Source: Lentisphaerae bacterium GWF2_38_69
GTDB lineage: Bacteria > Verrucomicrobiota > Lentisphaeria > Victivallales > GWF2-38-69
DNA length: 45,230 nt
Direction: 5' to 3'
NCBI GenBank assembly: GCA_001803205.1
Contig: MHBE01000003.1
Location: 1 to 45,230 of the forward strand
Under the pieces are notes generated by a model. That model was not told where the DNA came from and did not search any database. It saw only the letters and a list, made by a program, of their open reading frames with translations. Each line of letters opens with the position of its first letter. Position 1 is the stretch's first letter. Shown here in pieces: positions 9,254 to 17,078 of this stretch. The position numbers were made by a program, and so were the translations under genes.

Positions 9254-9276
9254 AGAAAAAAAAATGAGGATTTTTT

Positions 9277-10047
9277 ATGTCTTTGACTTATCAGGAAAAA
9301 CTTGCAAGAAATAGAGTCTGTCTTCCTTTGGACGGGCTTAACAGCTTAGCAGAAGTTAAGGAGAGAGTTGCTGAACTTAAAGAGGTGGTTGGACTCTTTA
9401 AAGTGGGCAAGGAATCTTTTACTAAGTTTGGACCAGCAGTAATTGAACTTATTCACAATTCAAAGCGTGAAGTTTTCCTTGATCTCAAATACCACGACAT
9501 TCCAAACACAGTTCGAGGCGCTGCGGCGGCTGCAGCTGAACTTGGAGTATTTATGTTCAATGTCCATTCTTCAGGAGGACTTGAAATGATGCAGGCGGCA
9601 AAAGAGGGAGCTTTGAGCGTTTCTGAAAAAATCGGAATGAGATGCCCTAAAATCATTGGAGTTACGGTTCTAACCAGCATAGACAATAGGATACTCAGAG
9701 AAGACCTTGGAATTCAGGAAGAAGTCGAAGAACATGTGCTAAGGCTTGCTAAACTGACTCAAAAGGCCTCCCTGGACGGAATAGTATGTTCAGCAGCCGA
9801 TCTCTATGCAATTAAAGATAAGCTGCCGGATGATTTCATGTTTGTCACTCCGGGAATCAAAGCTGTCGGCGGTCATGCGGGAGCAGACCAGAAAAGAGTA
9901 TTCTCCCCGGGAAATGCTATCAGAGACGGTTCTACAATTCTTGTAGTAGGCAGAACAATAACAAGTTTTGCCACACCCGAAGAACGCATAGAATCAGGAT
10001 ATAATATCTTAAAGGATATAGCACAATACATGCCGAAAAAAGTGTAG
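9277..10047 (+). CDS. pyrF: orotidine 5'-phosphate decarboxylase
   Basis: Decarboxylates OMP to UMP, the last step of de novo pyrimidine synthesis. At 256 residues it is a TIM barrel with substrate Asp/Lys in LDGLNSL and LFKVGKESF, and the catalytic charged tetrad in FLDLKYHDIPNTV (Asp-Lys-x-x-Asp). The late phosphate-binding segment reads GNAIRDGSTILVVGRTI. It sits directly after pyrE in the same operon; a DMT transporter follows with almost no gap. Confidence 0.95.
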   Translation: MSLTYQEKLARNRVCLPLDGLNSLAEVKERVAELKEVVGLFKVGKESFTKFGPAVIELIHNSKREVFLDLKYHDIPNTVRGAAAAAAELGVFMFNVHSSGGLEMMQAAKEGALSVSEKIGMRCPKIIGVTVLTSIDNRILREDLGIQEEVEEHVLRLAKLTQKASLDGIVCSAADLYAIKDKLPDDFMFVTPGIKAVGGHAGADQKRVFSPGNAIRDGSTILVVGRTITSFATPEERIESGYNILKDIAQYMPKKV

Positions 10048-10068
10048 TTGTCATCAGGAAGAAATATT

Positions 10069-11010
10069 TTGAATAAAGTAAGGCTGAATAGCTCACTGGG
10101 AATTATTCTGATAATTACAGCGGCTGTAAGCTGGGGGCTTTCCGCGGTATTTTTCATACCTAATCTCTACAATCTTCCTGTAACTTTTGTGGTACTTCTC
10201 CAAAACTTTTTATCCTTTATTCTCATGAGCGTATTGTGCCCCAAAGAATATGCCTATGCTTTGAAAATTCCCGGAAAAATTCTTTTTCTTCTCTCACTTA
10301 TCGCACTCTTTTCCGGAGTTATAGGGACTCTGGCTATCGTCAAGGCCTTGTTTCTTGTAAACTTTAAACAGCTTTCAGTCGTCGTTCTTATCCAGAAAGT
10401 TCAGCCTGTGTTCACTGTAATTTTAGCGTTAATCTTCCTTAAGGAAAAACTTGCAAAAAATTTTGTTCTCTGGAGCTTAATAGTTTTTGTTGGCGTTTAT
10501 ATGATTACATTCGGTTTTCATGCTCCTGACTTTTCCACAACTAATTCTCATCTTATGGCATATTTGCTCTCTATAATCTCAGCGCTTTCATTTTCGACTA
10601 ATACGATTCTGGGAAGGTATCTTGCAAATTCTGTTTCTTTTCTGAGTATAACATTTCATAGATTTTTTTTCGGAACGATCTTCAGCGTAATAGCATGCCT
10701 GATGACAGGAACTCTTTGGTGTTTCGGGCAAATAACCTTTCATAATTATATTTTTCTAATAGCCATAGTCATAATAGCAGGCCCTCCTTCAATGTTTATA
10801 TATTATTTTGGGTTAAAATATGTCAAAGCAATGGTTTCGGCTATTTGTGAACTGGCGCTACCCTTCAGTGTGATAATTCTAGATTATCTTATTAATGGAA
10901 ATGTGCTGACTTTAACTCCGTGGGCAGGCGCGATAATAATGATTATTGGGATAATGAAAATATCCAATCAAACTAAAGTCCCCCAGTCAGTAAAAACTAG
11001 TAATACCTGA
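10069..11010 (+). CDS. EamA/DMT-superfamily transporter
   Basis: Inner-membrane permease of the drug/metabolite transporter superfamily. About ten hydrophobic helices in two EamA repeats are visible (about residues 10-140 and 160-300). The first repeat ends with FTVILALIFLKEKL and the second with a PFSVIILDYLINGN segment. I prefer a TTG start at 10069, because AGGAAG lies 8 bases upstream; the open frame could also begin at TTG 10048, directly after the pyrF stop. Substrate is unknown. Tight linkage to pyrEF might hint at a nucleobase-related or precursor substrate, but that is only inference. Confidence 0.8.
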   Translation: MNKVRLNSSLGIILIITAAVSWGLSAVFFIPNLYNLPVTFVVLLQNFLSFILMSVLCPKEYAYALKIPGKILFLLSLIALFSGVIGTLAIVKALFLVNFKQLSVVVLIQKVQPVFTVILALIFLKEKLAKNFVLWSLIVFVGVYMITFGFHAPDFSTTNSHLMAYLLSIISALSFSTNTILGRYLANSVSFLSITFHRFFFGTIFSVIACLMTGTLWCFGQITFHNYIFLIAIVIIAGPPSMFIYYFGLKYVKAMVSAICELALPFSVIILDYLINGNVLTLTPWAGAIIMIIGIMKISNQTKVPQSVKTSNT

Positions 11011-11181
11011 ATGCTAAATCACATTAAACCCTCGATCGTTTCCTCTATTTATTGTTACCTTATGAATGATTTTTCGTCCAGATTTTGTTTAAAGTGGCAT
11101 TCTCATCTATCTTAAAAGGATATTTAATCTGATACTCTCATATGGAGAGAAATTATTAACGAATAAAAAGAGTGGAATAAA

Positions 11182-11391
11182 ATGAAAATCAGCGCAAGAA
11201 ATGTTTTTAAAGGCAAAGTTATTCAAATTACCGAAGGAGCAGTAAACAGCGAAGTAATTATTGAACTTCAGGGTGGAATTAAGATGGCTTCTGTCATCAC
11301 AAAAGAATCTGTCAAGAACCTCGGTCTTCAGGTAGGAAAAGAAGCTTACAGCATAGTAAAGGCTTCTAATGTCCTTGTAGCAGTAGAGTAA
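11182..11391 (+). CDS. molbindin-like single TOBE/Mop domain protein
   Basis: Small cytoplasmic protein of 69 residues matching one Mop (TOBE) domain, from MKISARNVFKGKVIQITEGAVN to IVKASNVLVAVE. Stand-alone Mop proteins assemble as hexamers and bind molybdate or tungstate. The start is supported by GAGTGG upstream. No molybdate transporter genes are adjacent. The next gene, nfo, begins 28 bases later on the same strand. Confidence 0.85.
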   Translation: MKISARNVFKGKVIQITEGAVNSEVIIELQGGIKMASVITKESVKNLGLQVGKEAYSIVKASNVLVAVE

Positions 11392-11418
11392 GTCAAAGAT
11401 CAAGTCTAGAGGTTTGAT

Positions 11419-12273
11419 ATGAAATATATCGGGGCTCATGTCAGTACTGAGGGCGGCGTTTATAATGCCGTCGGGAATGCTGCTGATATCAATGCAAAGG
11501 CTTTTGCCCTTTTTGTTAAAAATCAAAGGCAATGGTCTGCGAAACCTCTGGACTCTTCTACAATCCAAAAGTTCAAGACTGCAATGAAGGAGAATAAATT
11601 TGCCCCTAAACTTGTTCTTCCGCATGCAGGATATCTTATCAATCTAGGAAACCCCGTCAAGGAAAACAGGCAAAAGTCAATAGATAGTTTTATTGATGAA
11701 ATGAATAGATGCTCTGCGCTCGGCCTGACTTGCCTGAACATCCATCCCGGAAGCCACCTGAATGAAATTTCAATTGACAACTGTATCAATCTCATAGCAG
11801 AAAGCCTTAATATCTCATTAAATGCTGTAAAAGATATAAAAATCATTATCGAAAATACTGCCGGACAAGGCTCGAATATCGGCTCGCGTTTTGAAGAGAT
11901 TGCCGCGATAATCGAAAAAGTTCCTGATAAAAAAAGAATTGGAGTATGTCTTGACACATGCCATACTTTCGCGGCTGGGTATGATATTAAAACCCAGGAA
12001 AAATATGAAGATACCATGAACAAATTCGGTGACCTTATAGGTTTCGAAAATCTTTCAGGAATTCATCTTAATGACTCAAAAGTGCCCTTGGCCTCAAGAA
12101 AAGACCGCCATGAAAGCATAGGCAAAGGCTATCTCGGACTGGATTTTTTTAAACGCTTCGTGAATGATAACAGGTTTGACAATATTCCGATTATTCTTGA
12201 AACAATTGACGAAACTTTATGGAAAGAGGAAATTGAACTGCTCTACTCCATGATTCAGAAGCAATTATCCTAA
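11419..12273 (+). CDS. nfo: endonuclease IV (AP endonuclease)
   Basis: Cuts the backbone 5' to abasic sites in base excision repair. The 284-residue TIM barrel contains the zinc-ligand motifs IGAHVSTEGG, LNIHPGSHL, IIIENTAGQGSNIG, GVCLDTCHTFAAGYDI and HLNDSKVPLASRKDRHESIGKG in the order of the family, and ends with an ILETID segment. AGAGG precedes the ATG. Its last 9 bases overlap the end of the convergent sensor kinase gene. Confidence 0.95.
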   Translation: MKYIGAHVSTEGGVYNAVGNAADINAKAFALFVKNQRQWSAKPLDSSTIQKFKTAMKENKFAPKLVLPHAGYLINLGNPVKENRQKSIDSFIDEMNRCSALGLTCLNIHPGSHLNEISIDNCINLIAESLNISLNAVKDIKIIIENTAGQGSNIGSRFEEIAAIIEKVPDKKRIGVCLDTCHTFAAGYDIKTQEKYEDTMNKFGDLIGFENLSGIHLNDSKVPLASRKDRHESIGKGYLGLDFFKRFVNDNRFDNIPIILETIDETLWKEEIELLYSMIQKQLS

Positions 12274-13845
12274 AAGTTCTTTAGCTTTTTTCCCCAGGTC
12301 AATCATCGTATAAGGCTTTTTCACGAACCCCTTCATCCCGTTATTAATAGCCGTCTTAACTTCATCGCTGTCTCCATCGTGCCCCGAAATCAGAAGTGCT
12401 TTTATTTCAGGATTAATCTTTTTCATTTCATAAAAAGCCTCAATGCCTGACATTGTAGGCATACTGTTGTCAAGAAATACTCCTGCAATATATTTTGATT
12501 TTTCCTTATAGATATTAACCGCCTCATCTCCGTCTGATGCTACAAGCACTTTATAACCGGCCTTTTCCAGAACAACTTCTGCAACCCTGCGCATAATAAT
12601 GTCATCATCAACCACTAATACCATATTTTCGCTTCCAGCCATTCCTTTAAGGATTGCTGAATTAGCTTTTTTAATTATCCAGGAATCGCTCATTCCAAAA
12701 CTTTTATTTATATCTTCCTGCTGTTTATGTTCAGGAATGTGTATCATTACTTTCGTGCCTGCTCCTACCTCGGATTCGATTTCAATAAACCCTCCGTTTT
12801 CCTGAATAGTAGTATTTGCTACTGAAAGCCCAAGCCCATCAGGATTTAACATTGATTTGCCTTCAGTATAAAAAGGATTAATAACTTTTTTTATAAGTTC
12901 TTTTTTTATTCCTACACCGGTATCAGCGACAGTTACTATCCAATAACTGGGTCTTATAGCTTTGGGATGCAATATCCTATAGGTTTTATCTGTTTCGACA
13001 TGATCTACAGTGATACTGAGAGTACCTCCTTTGGAAGAATCTTTTTCTCCTCTCATTATGGTCATGGAGTGAATTGAATTTTCACAGATATCTCTTATAG
13101 CGGTCTGTAATAATGACGAGTCTACCCTGACCATTGCTTTAGTCGACAGGATTTCAGCGTCTACAGTTATTTCTGAACCAAGTTTAGAAAGATATCCTAT
13201 ATAAATATTTCTTATTATATCATTCAGGTCTACTTCCTTAAAAGAGAGATTTATTTTAGCTGAAAAAGAACTAAGCTGTGTAACAAGTTCTGTAGCTCTT
13301 ACAACGGATTTGTCAATCAAATCAAGATATCCCCAAATTTCTTCTTTAGTATTCTTTTCAGAGATGTTTTCGCAAGTGCTTTTGATAATTGACGAATTAC
13401 CATTTATAGCCCCGAGAATATTGTTAAAATTGTTACAAATGCAGGCAATTAAATTTCCCAGCATCTCTTTTTTATTAATAAGCTGTGTGCTTAATGAATC
13501 CTGACAAGAAGATCCTCTTCTTAAAAGTATATACAGTATGCCCTCAGAGGGGATAAGAGTAATTTCAGATGTCGTAGTGGAGCTGCTCAATGCAGTTACG
13601 TTAGGAATTTTCTTGGGTTTCTGATCTTTAATGGCATTGGAGAAAAGCTCAAGGCATAACTTTAGCCCGTCAAAAACTTCATCTACGCTTCTATTAATCA
13701 ACGAATCACAATTAAGAGAAAATCTTTTAATTGCCGGTTCATTACAGAATAAAATCTTCAATTCGCTGGAAAGCGCAATTAAAGGAAGCTCTTCAAGCTC
13801 AGCTATAGTTTTGAAGGCTAAAAAGAATTTATCATTTAAGTCCAT
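12265..13845 (-). CDS. hybrid histidine kinase with receiver domain, phospho-acceptor His missing
   Basis: Cytoplasmic 526-residue signalling protein with no membrane segment. Order: PAS-like N-terminal region (about 12-110), DHp helix (about 122-185), HATPase with N-box DICENSIHSM, G1 VADTGVGI and G2 PDGLGLSVANT, then a receiver domain (about 405-526) with acidic pair VVDDD, phospho-Asp in FLDNSMP and Lys in VKKPY. The H-box that normally reads AHDFNN is here CNNFNN: Asn 138 (codon at 13434-13432) stands where the phosphorylated His should be and Asn 139 replaces the Asp. The protein cannot autophosphorylate in the usual way, so it may act as a pseudokinase or receive phosphate on its receiver from a partner. 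It lies downstream of proBA on the same strand with a 138-base gap. Confidence 0.9.
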   Translation of the reverse strand: MDLNDKFFLAFKTIAELEELPLIALSSELKILFCNEPAIKRFSLNCDSLINRSVDEVFDGLKLCLELFSNAIKDQKPKKIPNVTALSSSTTTSEITLIPSEGILYILLRRGSSCQDSLSTQLINKKEMLGNLIACICNNFNNILGAINGNSSIIKSTCENISEKNTKEEIWGYLDLIDKSVVRATELVTQLSSFSAKINLSFKEVDLNDIIRNIYIGYLSKLGSEITVDAEILSTKAMVRVDSSLLQTAIRDICENSIHSMTIMRGEKDSSKGGTLSITVDHVETDKTYRILHPKAIRPSYWIVTVADTGVGIKKELIKKVINPFYTEGKSMLNPDGLGLSVANTTIQENGGFIEIESEVGAGTKVMIHIPEHKQQEDINKSFGMSDSWIIKKANSAILKGMAGSENMVLVVDDDIIMRRVAEVVLEKAGYKVLVASDGDEAVNIYKEKSKYIAGVFLDNSMPTMSGIEAFYEMKKINPEIKALLISGHDGDSDEVKTAINNGMKGFVKKPYTMIDLGKKAKELLG

Positions 13846-13983
13846 ACAACTATTCGTAGTTATATTTTACAATAATTATATAAAGATAAAAGGATTATAG
13901 TTAGTGTTGCTTTTATCGCAATATCAGACAAGGTGCATTTTCAGGATTACTTAAATAAAAGTTCTTTTAGCTAACAGTGTTTC

Positions 13984-15258
13984 TTATTTCCGTTCTTGGC
14001 CGGAGCCGTAAACAAGGTATTTATAGCTGGTGAGTTCCTTTAATCCCATTGGCCCCCTGGCATGGATTTTATCAGTGCTGATACCGATTTCTGCTCCCAT
14101 GCCAAACTCAAAACCGTCAGTAAAACGGGTTGAAGCATTATGATAAACAACAGCAGAATCTACCTGTGCCATGAACTGTTCCGCCGTTTGCTTATCATTA
14201 GTAACTACGCAATCACTATGCCTGGAGCCGTATTTGTTTATGTGGGCTATTGCCGAATCAAGATCAGGAACAACTCGTGAAGAGAGAATCAAATCATTAT
14301 ATTCTTCGTACCATTCGTTATCCGTCACTGGTTTTGCCTCTTTTACAAGTCCGCAAAATATATTATCTCCTCTGAGCTCAACTCCTCTAGGCAGAAGTCT
14401 TTCAGCTATTTTAGGGGCAATTTTGTCTGCAATTTCATTATGAATCAGTAGATGTTCTGCCGCATTACAAGTTCCGGGACGCTGGCATTTGGCATTTTCT
14501 ATCAGGTTCAATGCCATTTTGAAGTTACAGTTTTTGTCAATGTATATATGGCAGACTCCTTTATAATGCTTAATTACCGGAATTGCTGACTCTGCGACAA
14601 CTTTTCTGATAAGATTCTCTCCTCCTCTTGGAATCACCAAATCTATATACTGGTTCATCTTGAGCATTACAGATACAGCTTCCCTGTCTGTCCAGGGAAT
14701 AAGCTGAACTGCGTTCCTGTCAAGCACTGCCTCCTGACAGGCCTTGGTAATACAATGGACTAAAGCCAGATTAGAGTTGATAGCTTCTGAGCCGCCTCTT
14801 AAAATTACTGCGTTTCCTGCCTTTAGGCAGAGAGCCGCAGAATCAATTGTGACATTCGGTCTTGATTCATAAATAATTGCAATGACGCCTATCGGCACAC
14901 TGATTTTTCTTATTTCAAGTCCATTAGGGCGAACAGTACTTGAAAGGATTTCTCCTACAGGATCTTCCAGAGACACAATTTGCCTGAGCCCTCTTACCAT
15001 ATCTTCTACTCTTGTCTCGTCGAGTCTGAGCCTGTCTATCATAGCTTTTGAAAGTCCATTCTTAATTGCCGCATCAATATCTTTCTGATTTTCACTGATG
15101 ATATGATCTTTGTCCTGCTCAATAACCTTAGCTGTCATTTCAATGCACTCATTCTTTAGAGCTGACGGAGCTGTCGCAAGCAGCCTTGAGGCAACAAGTG
15201 CATTTTCACCCATTTCAAACAATGCGCTTTTGAGCTCTTCCTGTGAAAGTTTTTTCAT
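13984..15258 (-). CDS. proA: gamma-glutamyl phosphate reductase
   Basis: Reduces glutamyl-5-phosphate with NADPH to glutamate semialdehyde, the second step of proline synthesis. The 424-residue aldehyde-dehydrogenase-fold protein shows VPIGVIAIIYESRPNVT, GNAVILRGGSEA, the catalytic Cys region KCQRPGTCNAAEHLLIH, and FGMGAEIGISTDKIHARGPMGL near the end. It follows proB by 15 bases, on the same strand. Confidence 0.96.
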   Translation of the reverse strand: MKKLSQEELKSALFEMGENALVASRLLATAPSALKNECIEMTAKVIEQDKDHIISENQKDIDAAIKNGLSKAMIDRLRLDETRVEDMVRGLRQIVSLEDPVGEILSSTVRPNGLEIRKISVPIGVIAIIYESRPNVTIDSAALCLKAGNAVILRGGSEAINSNLALVHCITKACQEAVLDRNAVQLIPWTDREAVSVMLKMNQYIDLVIPRGGENLIRKVVAESAIPVIKHYKGVCHIYIDKNCNFKMALNLIENAKCQRPGTCNAAEHLLIHNEIADKIAPKIAERLLPRGVELRGDNIFCGLVKEAKPVTDNEWYEEYNDLILSSRVVPDLDSAIAHINKYGSRHSDCVVTNDKQTAEQFMAQVDSAVVYHNASTRFTDGFEFGMGAEIGISTDKIHARGPMGLKELTSYKYLVYGSGQERK

Positions 15259-15273
15259 ACGGCTTCTCCTTTT

Positions 15274-16398
15274 TCAGTCCCTATCGCAGAGAACTAAATT
15301 GTCTCTGTGTATTGCCTCGTTATAACCATGCTTACCTAGAACCTCATCTACCTCGTCTAATTTCAGGCCTATAACTTTGCGTAAATCTTCAATAGAAAAG
15401 TTTGTAAGTCCTTTCGCTATGAGTTTGTCGCTTTTGTTCAGAATATCTACGGCGCTTCCTTTTCTAAAAGAGCCTTTCAGCGCTAAAATTCCTGAAGGAA
15501 GCAAACTTCTTCCGCTATTAATAATAGCCTTTTCCGCGCCTTCGTCTATTCGAATCTGCCCCTGACTCTTTGTAAAAAATGAAAGCCAGCGCTTTTTTGA
15601 AGACATTAACTTGTTTGGAGGAGGCAGAAACAAAGTTCCGACATCTTCTGCGTTGAATATTTTTTCAAGAATTGAAGCGTCTTTGCCGTTGGCTATCCAT
15701 AGATACTCACCGGCTTCAGTAATCATAGCAGCTGCTTTGAGTTTGCTTGCCATTCCGCCCACTGATACTTGGGCATCATCGGTACCCATAGCCATTTTTT
15801 TTATTTCAGGAGTAATTTTCTCTACTACTGAGAAGCGTTTGCCAAAGCTGCCATTATTGACTTCATAAAGGCCGTCAACACTTGTCAGAATAATGGTTAA
15901 TTGACACCTCATCATCATTCCTACAAGAGTTGCCAGATTGTCATTATCGCCAAAAGTCAGTTCTTCTACAGCAACCGAGTCGTTTTCATTGATGATCGGC
16001 AGGACATCCATCTGAAGAAGCGTATTAATGCAGTTGAGAGTGTTCAAATGCTGCTCTCTGTCCCTCAGTCCAGACATTGTTAACAGAATCTGCCCTACAT
16101 AAAAACCATGTTTTCTTGCTTCAGCGTCATATATAGACATTAGTTTTCCCTGGCCGATAGAAGCAAGAGCCTGTTTCTTTGAAAGTTCCCTTGGGCGCTT
16201 TTCCAGCTGCATTGCCTTCATTCCAAGCCCTACTGCTCCGGAGGAAACAAGTATAACCTGATAGCCTTTGAGTCTAATCTTATGAATCTGTTCGATAAGA
16301 GTGCTTATTTTTTCTATGTCTGTCAGGAGCCTCGTACCTACTTTAATAACTACTTTTCCTTTTTCGGAAATAACCTTTTTTCTCGGGGATAATGTCAT
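15274..16398 (-). CDS. proB: glutamate 5-kinase with PUA domain
   Basis: Phosphorylates glutamate to start proline synthesis and is the usual feedback point. The 374-residue protein has an amino-acid kinase domain (about 12-260; VVIKVGTRLL, LVSSGAVGLGM, INENDSVA, FGDNDNLATLVG, GGMASKLKAA) and a C-terminal PUA domain (about 280-365; GRSLLPSGILAL, FRKGSAVDIL). proA follows immediately. Its promoter must lie in 16399-16593, shared divergently with rpsO, where I see AT-rich DNA and a 7-bp inverted repeat (TTTAGAT/ATCTAAA) but no clear consensus. Confidence 0.96.
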   Translation of the reverse strand: MTLSPRKKVISEKGKVVIKVGTRLLTDIEKISTLIEQIHKIRLKGYQVILVSSGAVGLGMKAMQLEKRPRELSKKQALASIGQGKLMSIYDAEARKHGFYVGQILLTMSGLRDREQHLNTLNCINTLLQMDVLPIINENDSVAVEELTFGDNDNLATLVGMMMRCQLTIILTSVDGLYEVNNGSFGKRFSVVEKITPEIKKMAMGTDDAQVSVGGMASKLKAAAMITEAGEYLWIANGKDASILEKIFNAEDVGTLFLPPPNKLMSSKKRWLSFFTKSQGQIRIDEGAEKAIINSGRSLLPSGILALKGSFRKGSAVDILNKSDKLIAKGLTNFSIEDLRKVIGLKLDEVDEVLGKHGYNEAIHRDNLVLCDRD

Positions 16399-16593
16399 AT
16401 ATTTTTGTAAAATTTATCCGATTATGTTTAGATAGTGAGCTAAAACATATACATAATGCATCTAAACTTCAAAATATTTTAATACACATAAGCTTGTATT
16501 TTCTGCAACTTCCTATAAATTCAGAGCTTCTATATTTATTATAAATATTTCAATAAATTCTGATATATCAAAAACATAAGGAAAAAAGGATTA

Positions 16594-16860
16594 ATGAAAT
16601 CAGACGCAAAGAAACAAACAGTGGATAAATTTGCACTATCCAAAAATGACACAGGTTCAGCTCCTGTTCAGGTAGCTTCATTAAGCACTGAAATTAAATC
16701 TCTTACAGAACATCTCAAAGAGCACAAGAAAGATCACAGCTCAAGAAGAGGCCTTATTGCCAAGGTAAATAAGAGAAGAAAACTTCTCAATTATTTTAAG
16801 AGAGAAAAGCCTGAAGAATGCGAAAAGCTTATCCAGGATCTTAAAATCCGTCATCAATAA
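16594..16860 (+). CDS. rpsO: 30S ribosomal protein S15
   Basis: Primary 16S rRNA-binding protein of the small-subunit platform. At 88 residues it matches the family in length and motif: TGSAPVQVASLSTEI near residue 23, HLKEHKKDHSSRRGL and NKRRKLLNYFKREKPEE. AAGGA with AT-rich spacing precedes the ATG. A strong intrinsic terminator follows within 15 bases, and pnp comes next, the same rpsO-pnp order as in enterobacteria. Confidence 0.97.
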   Translation: MKSDAKKQTVDKFALSKNDTGSAPVQVASLSTEIKSLTEHLKEHKKDHSSRRGLIAKVNKRRKLLNYFKREKPEECEKLIQDLKIRHQ

Positions 16861-16874
16861 CTATTGATTAATGA

Positions 16875-16906
16875 AGGGTAAGCCAAAAGCTTACCCTGAT
16901 TTTTTT
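16875..16906 (+). terminator. intrinsic terminator between rpsO and pnp
   Basis: AGGGTAAGC (16875-16883) pairs perfectly with GCTTACCCT (16889-16897) around a CAAAA loop, followed by GA and seven T. This is the clearest Rho-independent terminator in the window. Read-through would enter the structured pnp leader. Confidence 0.88.
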
Positions 16907-17037
16907 GAGGAGATAGAATTGAGGAAAACATATGTGGAATCCATGCGACAACAGCATCCGAATATAAGGGTCGGAAATTGCTGTCGCGGTTCCACAATTG
17001 AGACAGATATCTCAATAGTATTTTCAATTTCCTCCTC
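16907..17037 (+). promoter_or_regulatory. structured pnp leader, predicted three-way junction
   Basis: A closing stem pairs GAGGAG (16907-16912) with CTCCTC (17032-17037) and continues after a small internal loop with AATTGA (16917-16922) and TCAATT (17024-17029). Inside are two hairpins. One has TGTGGAA (16933-16939) with TTCCACA (16990-16996), extended by GCGACA with TGTCGC. The other has ATTGAGA (16997-17003) with TCTCAAT (17010-17016). In enterobacteria the pnp leader folds into hairpins that RNase III and PNPase use for autoregulation, so the same role is plausible here. The fold was worked out by eye. Confidence 0.6.
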
Positions 17038-17078
17038 TTTTCATATTTCGAATTAACTAAAACAAAAGAGGTAAAATC

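Noticed and set aside
11107-11625. Long minus-strand frame opposite the molbindin and nfo genes
   Set aside because: Two well-recognised genes occupy the other strand; this is a shadow.
16871-17056. Short reading frame between rpsO and pnp
   Set aside because: It runs through the terminator and the stem-loops of the pnp leader, and its sequence is explained by the structure.
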